Positions 6,937 through 9,726 of a stretch of DNA of 9,726 nt are shown here, piece by piece. This DNA is from JBNKFQ01 sp050289385. Lineage in GTDB: Bacteria > Pseudomonadota > Gammaproteobacteria > Pseudomonadales > Porticoccaceae. The DNA is taken from positions 1 to 9,726 of the forward strand of contig JBNKFQ010000248.1 of the NCBI GenBank assembly GCA_050289385.1, written 5' to 3'. The stretch's first letter is position 1, and every line of letters begins with the position of its first letter. The notes below the pieces were generated by a model that had not been told where the DNA came from, searched no databases, and saw only the letters and a list, made by a program, of their open reading frames with translations. A program made the position numbers and the translations under genes.

Positions 6937-7479
6937 TTAATCCGGACTGCAATCAGCACCCTTAACCAGTCGCGGACGACCCACCCGGCTGATCACAATC
7001 TTGCGCGCAAGATCATCATCGTTGCTTTGCGGACAAAAAGTCCAGGTGGAATTGGCCAGACCGCTGCTGCCAATAACCACTCCATCGGGGCGGTAACCAA
7101 TCCACTCCAGGTCCCGACTGTTATCAACAGTGACGCCACCTGATATAGACTCGAATACTCGCACGATCTCTTCCGGATCATCAGCTTCATGGGCGCCATC
7201 CGATTCACTGTCCACCCACATCAACCAGTCATCCTGCCACGACTCACCGTCGCAAGCGGAACCATCTCCGCTGCGGCACAGGCGTACGGTTGCATTTCTT
7301 TTGATTGCCTCGATACGCACCAGTTGAAGCACACTCATCAGGCGGGACGCCCGAGTGGCAACGCGGTTAGTTTCGATCAGATTTTGAAAAGATGGTATGG
7401 CGAGCCCAACCAGTATTACCATTATGGCCACCGTCACCATCATCTCGATGAGGGTGAAACCCCTTCCATAGGTATTCAT
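6937..7479 (-). CDS. fimT: FimT minor pilin (GspH/FimT family)
   Basis: The product has 180 residues. A very short leader MNTYGRG precedes mature FTLIEMMVTVAIMVILVGLAIPS with Glu at mature position 5. The head follows the GspH/FimT layout: MSVLQLVRIEAIKRNATVRL, WQDDWLMWVDSESDG, and LEWIGYRPDGVV. Cysteines C68, C76, C149 and C177 are placed as in the FimU copy. The tail reads ISRVGRPRLVKG, with G167-R-P-R170, matching the GRxR motif that in Legionella FimT is required for DNA binding during natural transformation; a role in DNA uptake is therefore possible but inferred. The ATG has AGGA six bases upstream. It is the first gene of the pilin cluster, 176 bases after ispH on the same strand, so it may be served by read-through or by its own undetected promoter. 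Confidence 0.87.
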   Translation of the reverse strand: MNTYGRGFTLIEMMVTVAIMVILVGLAIPSFQNLIETNRVATRASRLMSVLQLVRIEAIKRNATVRLCRSGDGSACDGESWQDDWLMWVDSESDGAHEADDPEEIVRVFESISGGVTVDNSRDLEWIGYRPDGVVIGSSGLANSTWTFCPQSNDDDLARKIVISRVGRPRLVKGADCSPD

Positions 7480-7503
7480 AGAGCATCCTGCTCATGTTAT
7501 TTA

Positions 7504-7552
7504 TTGTTAACACAGCCTTCCGAATGGCCGCACTTCCTTGTCCAGTTAACAA
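7504..7552. repeat. Spaced inverted repeat TTGTTAAC/GTTAACAA upstream of fimT
   Basis: TTGTTAAC at 7504-7511 and GTTAACAA at 7545-7552 are exact reverse complements separated by 33 bases, within the 176-base ispH-fimT gap. Each arm also contains the palindrome GTTAAC. They might be paired protein-binding sites for control of fimT, but eight-base matches arise by chance in gaps of this size. I found no convincing sigma-70 or sigma-54 promoter and no strong terminator elsewhere in 7480-7655. Confidence 0.3.
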
Positions 7553-7655
7553 GTTTAGGGCAAAAGCCTGGCATTTCCAGCCGGGGCATACTCTATTTTT
7601 TGAGGAGATCAGGAATTTTTTAAATATAGCCCCAGTATAGAGCCCAGCCCCTTAC

Positions 7656-8588
7656 TTAACGCAACTCTTTCGGCATGGAAAAACGAATATTTTCACTGCG
7701 ACCATGCATTTCAAGGGGCGCACTGGCACCAAGCTCTCTGAGCCGGTCCACAACCGAACACACCAGTACATCAGGCGCCGAGGCGCCAGCCGTAATACCA
7801 ATATTGCTCGTATTCGACAACCATCGCGGCTGAATATCGTTCTCGCAATCAATCAGATAAGCTTTTGCACCACATCGCTCTGCCAGTTCACGCAGGCGAT
7901 TTGAGTTGGAACTGTTGGGCGACCCCACCACCAGCACCAGGTCACATTCCAGAGCCAGTTGCTTGACGGCGTCCTGGCGATTTTGCGTGGCATAGCATAT
8001 ATCGTCCTTGCGTGGCCCTGAAATATTGGGAAAGCGGGCGCGCAAAGCGTCAATAACTCGCGCCGTGTCATCCATAGATAAAGTGGTCTGGGTCACATAA
8101 GCCAGTTGATCCGGCTGGCCTACCTTGAGATCGGCGACATCTTCTTCATTTTCCACCAGATATATTGCGCCACCGGTAGAAACATCATACTGCCCCATGG
8201 TGCCCTCAACTTCCGGATGGCCGGCATGACCAATCAACACGCACTCCTGGCCATCGCGACTGTAGCGCATCACCTCCATATGAACCTTGGTTACCAGCGG
8301 ACAGGTTGCGTCAAATATTTTCAGGTCACGCCGTTCGGCTTCCCGTCGCACTGCCTGCGAAACCCCGTGGGCGCTAAAAATCACAATAACGCCATCGGGT
8401 ACTTCTTCCAGCTCATCAACAAACACCGCACCACGACTGCGCAAATCGTTTACCACGAACTTGTTGTGAACCACTTCGTGACGAACGTAGATCGGTGCTC
8501 CAAACTGATCCAGCGCGCGATTGACAATATCAATGGCACGATCAACACCGGCGCAGAATCCGCGCGGGTTAGCCAGCTTGATTTCCAC
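7656..8588 (-). CDS. ispH: 4-hydroxy-3-methylbut-2-enyl diphosphate reductase (IspH/LytB)
   Basis: The enzyme performs the last step of the MEP pathway, reducing HMBPP to isopentenyl and dimethylallyl diphosphate with an iron-sulfur cluster, in the cytoplasm. The 310-residue product has all expected marks: the three cluster cysteines C12 (NPRGFCAGVDRA), C96 (DATCPLVTKVH) and C198 (DDICYATQNRQ); substrate residues H41, H74 (SAHGV) and H124 with the catalytic E126 (GHPEVEGTMGQ); and the SPNSSNSNRL loop at 223-232 with S269 (TAGASAPD) for diphosphate binding. The start is GTG 8588, giving MEIKLANPRGFCAG as in homologues, with AGGA six bases upstream. It overlaps the end of fkpB by 20 bases, so translation is probably coupled. 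It is the last gene of the ileS-lspA-fkpB-ispH group. Confidence 0.97.
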   Translation of the reverse strand: MEIKLANPRGFCAGVDRAIDIVNRALDQFGAPIYVRHEVVHNKFVVNDLRSRGAVFVDELEEVPDGVIVIFSAHGVSQAVRREAERRDLKIFDATCPLVTKVHMEVMRYSRDGQECVLIGHAGHPEVEGTMGQYDVSTGGAIYLVENEEDVADLKVGQPDQLAYVTQTTLSMDDTARVIDALRARFPNISGPRKDDICYATQNRQDAVKQLALECDLVLVVGSPNSSNSNRLRELAERCGAKAYLIDCENDIQPRWLSNTSNIGITAGASAPDVLVCSVVDRLRELGASAPLEMHGRSENIRFSMPKELR

Positions 8589-9039
8589 CTGGAGTCCTTA
8601 CGTCGAGAATGTTTACATCAAAACGAATGACATGCCCCGCCAACGGGTGATTAAAATCCACAGTAACAAAGTCGTCGTCAAAGTCGACGATCACGCCGGG
8701 GCGCTCTGCGTTGTTTGCATCGGCAAAGGACACCACAAGCCCCGGCGCCAGCTCCATCTCCCCGGTGAAACTGTCACGTTTGATACGCTGCACGTTATTG
8801 GCATTGCGCTGACCAAAACCCTGTTCCGGCAATATATCGAACCGCTGTTTTGTGCCGGAAACCAGACCCTGCAAGACTCCCTCAAAACCCGGTAACAAAT
8901 TGCCATCGCCCATCGTGAATGTGACTGGAGACGAATCAAAATTGGAATCAATCACTGAGCCGTCCTGTAACGCCAGTGAAAAGTGCAAAGTTACTTCTGA
9001 ACCTTCCCTTATTGGTTCGGTCCCCGATTCACTCGTCAC
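8569..9039 (-). CDS. fkpB: FKBP-type peptidyl-prolyl isomerase, SlpA/FkpB type
   Basis: The product has 156 residues, slightly longer than E. coli FkpB (149). It shows the SlyD-like FKBP fold split by an insert-in-flap domain: first FKBP strands VTLHFSLALQDGSVIDS (16-32), the active-site segment LLPGFEGVLQGL (48-59), an insert around 75-127 involved in chaperone activity in this family, and the closing HPLAGHVIRFDVNILDV (131-147). It should catalyse prolyl cis-trans isomerisation and assist protein folding in the cytoplasm. The start is GTG 9039, sharing four bases with the lspA stop (GTGA), and is preceded by a perfect AAGGAGGT ribosome site. The C-terminus overlaps ispH by 20 bases. Position between lspA and ispH is the standard gammaproteobacterial arrangement. 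Confidence 0.95.
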   Translation of the reverse strand: MTSESGTEPIREGSEVTLHFSLALQDGSVIDSNFDSSPVTFTMGDGNLLPGFEGVLQGLVSGTKQRFDILPEQGFGQRNANNVQRIKRDSFTGEMELAPGLVVSFADANNAERPGVIVDFDDDFVTVDFNHPLAGHVIRFDVNILDVRTPGGNQAG

Positions 9040-9533
9040 GTTTCACCGACCTCCTTTCTGTCTTTGCGGCAAAAAAACGACTCCCAAATCAGCAGAACAG
9101 CACCAACAGAGATAGCAGAATCAGCGACATTAAATGCCGGAAAGTGCGAGGCCCGCCAATAAAAATCAACAAAATCAACCACGTGCCCCAATGTCACACG
9201 ATCATACAAATTACCCAGAGCGCCCCCCAATACCAATGCCAATGCAGTTGATAACAGGTATTCGCCTTTTGACAAGCGTGCCAGCCAAATCATCAGCACC
9301 ATACCCACACCAGCAGCCAGCAAAGTAAAGAACCAGCGCTGCCAGCCACCCGCATCACTGAGAAAACTGAATGCCGCGCCGGTGTTATACGCAAGTGTCA
9401 AATCAAGGAACGGAAAAATCTCGATCGGACCACTGCTCAGCTCCGCCACAGCCCACTGTTTGGTAATCTGATCCAGGACAATAATCGCCAGTGCAAGGCA
9501 ATACCAGGGGAATGCTCTTTTAACGTTCATCAT
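9036..9533 (-). CDS. lspA: Lipoprotein signal peptidase II (LspA)
   Basis: LspA is an inner-membrane aspartyl protease that removes the signal peptide of diacylated prolipoproteins. The 165 residues match the usual length (E. coli 164) and contain four hydrophobic segments, near 9-20, 66-84, 94-108 and 136-150. Conserved blocks are present: DQITKQW (21-27), YNTGAAFSF (49-57), GGALGNLYDR (103-112), the catalytic D120 in HVVDF and D138 in FNVADSAI, spaced 18 apart as in E. coli. The start ATG 9533 overlaps the ileS stop (ATGA); a second ATG directly follows and could also be used. No strong ribosome site is seen at this start, so translation is likely coupled to ileS. The 3' end holds the ribosome site of fkpB. 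Confidence 0.97.
   Translation of the reverse strand: MMNVKRAFPWYCLALAIIVLDQITKQWAVAELSSGPIEIFPFLDLTLAYNTGAAFSFLSDAGGWQRWFFTLLAAGVGMVLMIWLARLSKGEYLLSTALALVLGGALGNLYDRVTLGHVVDFVDFYWRASHFPAFNVADSAISVGAVLLIWESFFCRKDRKEVGET
9049..9056 (-). promoter_or_regulatory. Perfect Shine-Dalgarno site of fkpB
   Basis: The minus strand reads AAGGAGGT here, a full match to the 16S anti-Shine-Dalgarno, nine bases before the GTG start of fkpB and inside the coding end of lspA. It fixes the GTG at 9039 as the fkpB start and would compensate for the weaker start codon. Confidence 0.8.
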
Positions 9534-9726
9534 GCAAACCGCCGTGATTCGCCGTCACCAAACGCATTACTCACGCAACGGCCACAGAGCGTCGGGTGCT
9601 CGCTATCGCTACCGACGTCTTCCCGAAAATGCCAGCACCGTTCACATTTGTCACTGCCAGAGCGGATCAACTCAACCCCCAAACCGGGCAGTTCGGTCGC
9701 AATGGCTTCACCGGACTCCAGCAACG
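9530..9726 (-). CDS. ileS: Isoleucyl-tRNA synthetase, C-terminal fragment (partial, 5' end outside window)
   Basis: The last 64 full codons of ileS lie at the right edge; the reading frame runs out of the window. The segment holds the C-terminal zinc-binding motif of bacterial IleRS, KCERCWHFREDVG then LCGRCVSN, with four cysteines in two CxxC pairs 17 residues apart, followed by GDGESRRFA. This module helps bind tRNA(Ile) during charging. The pattern closely follows E. coli IleRS. The stop codon TGA overlaps the lspA ATG. Catalytic HIGH and KMSKS domains are outside the window. Confidence 0.96.
   Translation of the reverse strand, partial: LLESGEAIATELPGLGVELIRSGSDKCERCWHFREDVGSDSEHPTLCGRCVSNAFGDGESRRFA

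Noticed and set aside
7566..7582. Possible terminator after ispH (CTGG/CCAG hairpin on the minus strand)
   Set aside because: The stem has only four pairs before a mismatch and is followed by a short interrupted T run; too weak to call.
8106..8630. Open frame of 174 codons on the plus strand opposite ispH
   Set aside because: It mirrors conserved ispH codons and resembles no known family; it is a by-product of the codon bias of ispH.

Overview
The window reads as chromosomal DNA from a gammaproteobacterium. The gene order ileS-lspA-fkpB-ispH on one side and a Pseudomonas-type type IV pilus minor-pilin cluster (fimT, fimU, pilV, pilW, pilX, pilY1, pilE) on the other, with the end of a PilR-like regulator at the edge, is typical of that class. 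I cannot name the genus. A marine or environmental relative of Pseudomonas, Cellvibrio or Saccharophagus would fit, but that is inference. Base composition looks mixed by eye: the housekeeping genes at the right are richer in G+C than the pilin genes, above all pilY1.

Layout from left to right. Positions 1-202 (+) hold the last 66 codons of a PilR-type sigma-54 response regulator. A hairpin at 207-231, overlapping the end of that gene, can terminate the leftward pilin transcript. From 698 back to 7479 the minus strand carries, in order of transcription, fimT, fimU, pilV, pilW, pilX, pilY1 and pilE. There is no pilY2 between pilY1 and pilE. From 7656 to the right edge, also on the minus strand, lie ispH, fkpB, lspA and the C-terminus of ileS, packed with 4-, 4- and 20-base overlaps. 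The only non-coding gaps of note are 6735-6936 (between fimT and fimU) and 7480-7655 (between ispH and fimT). There are no RNA genes, insertion sequences or CRISPR arrays that I can see.

How the genes work together. The minor pilins FimT/FimU, PilV, PilW, PilX and PilE, with the large secreted protein PilY1, are expected to form the priming complex and tip of the type IV pilus, needed for assembly, twitching, adhesion, surface sensing and possibly DNA uptake. PilR normally answers to the PilS sensor and drives major pilin transcription. The second block is housekeeping: isoleucyl-tRNA synthetase, prolipoprotein signal peptidase, an FKBP-type prolyl isomerase, and the last enzyme of the MEP isoprenoid pathway.

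I do not see a wholly new system. The most interesting points are changes inside known parts: a PilY1 whose C-terminal calcium loop is degenerate and whose N-terminal vWA-like region lacks the MIDAS serines; two tandem FimT-type pilins that both end in a GRPR motif; and a minor-pilin block pointing towards pilR rather than away from it.
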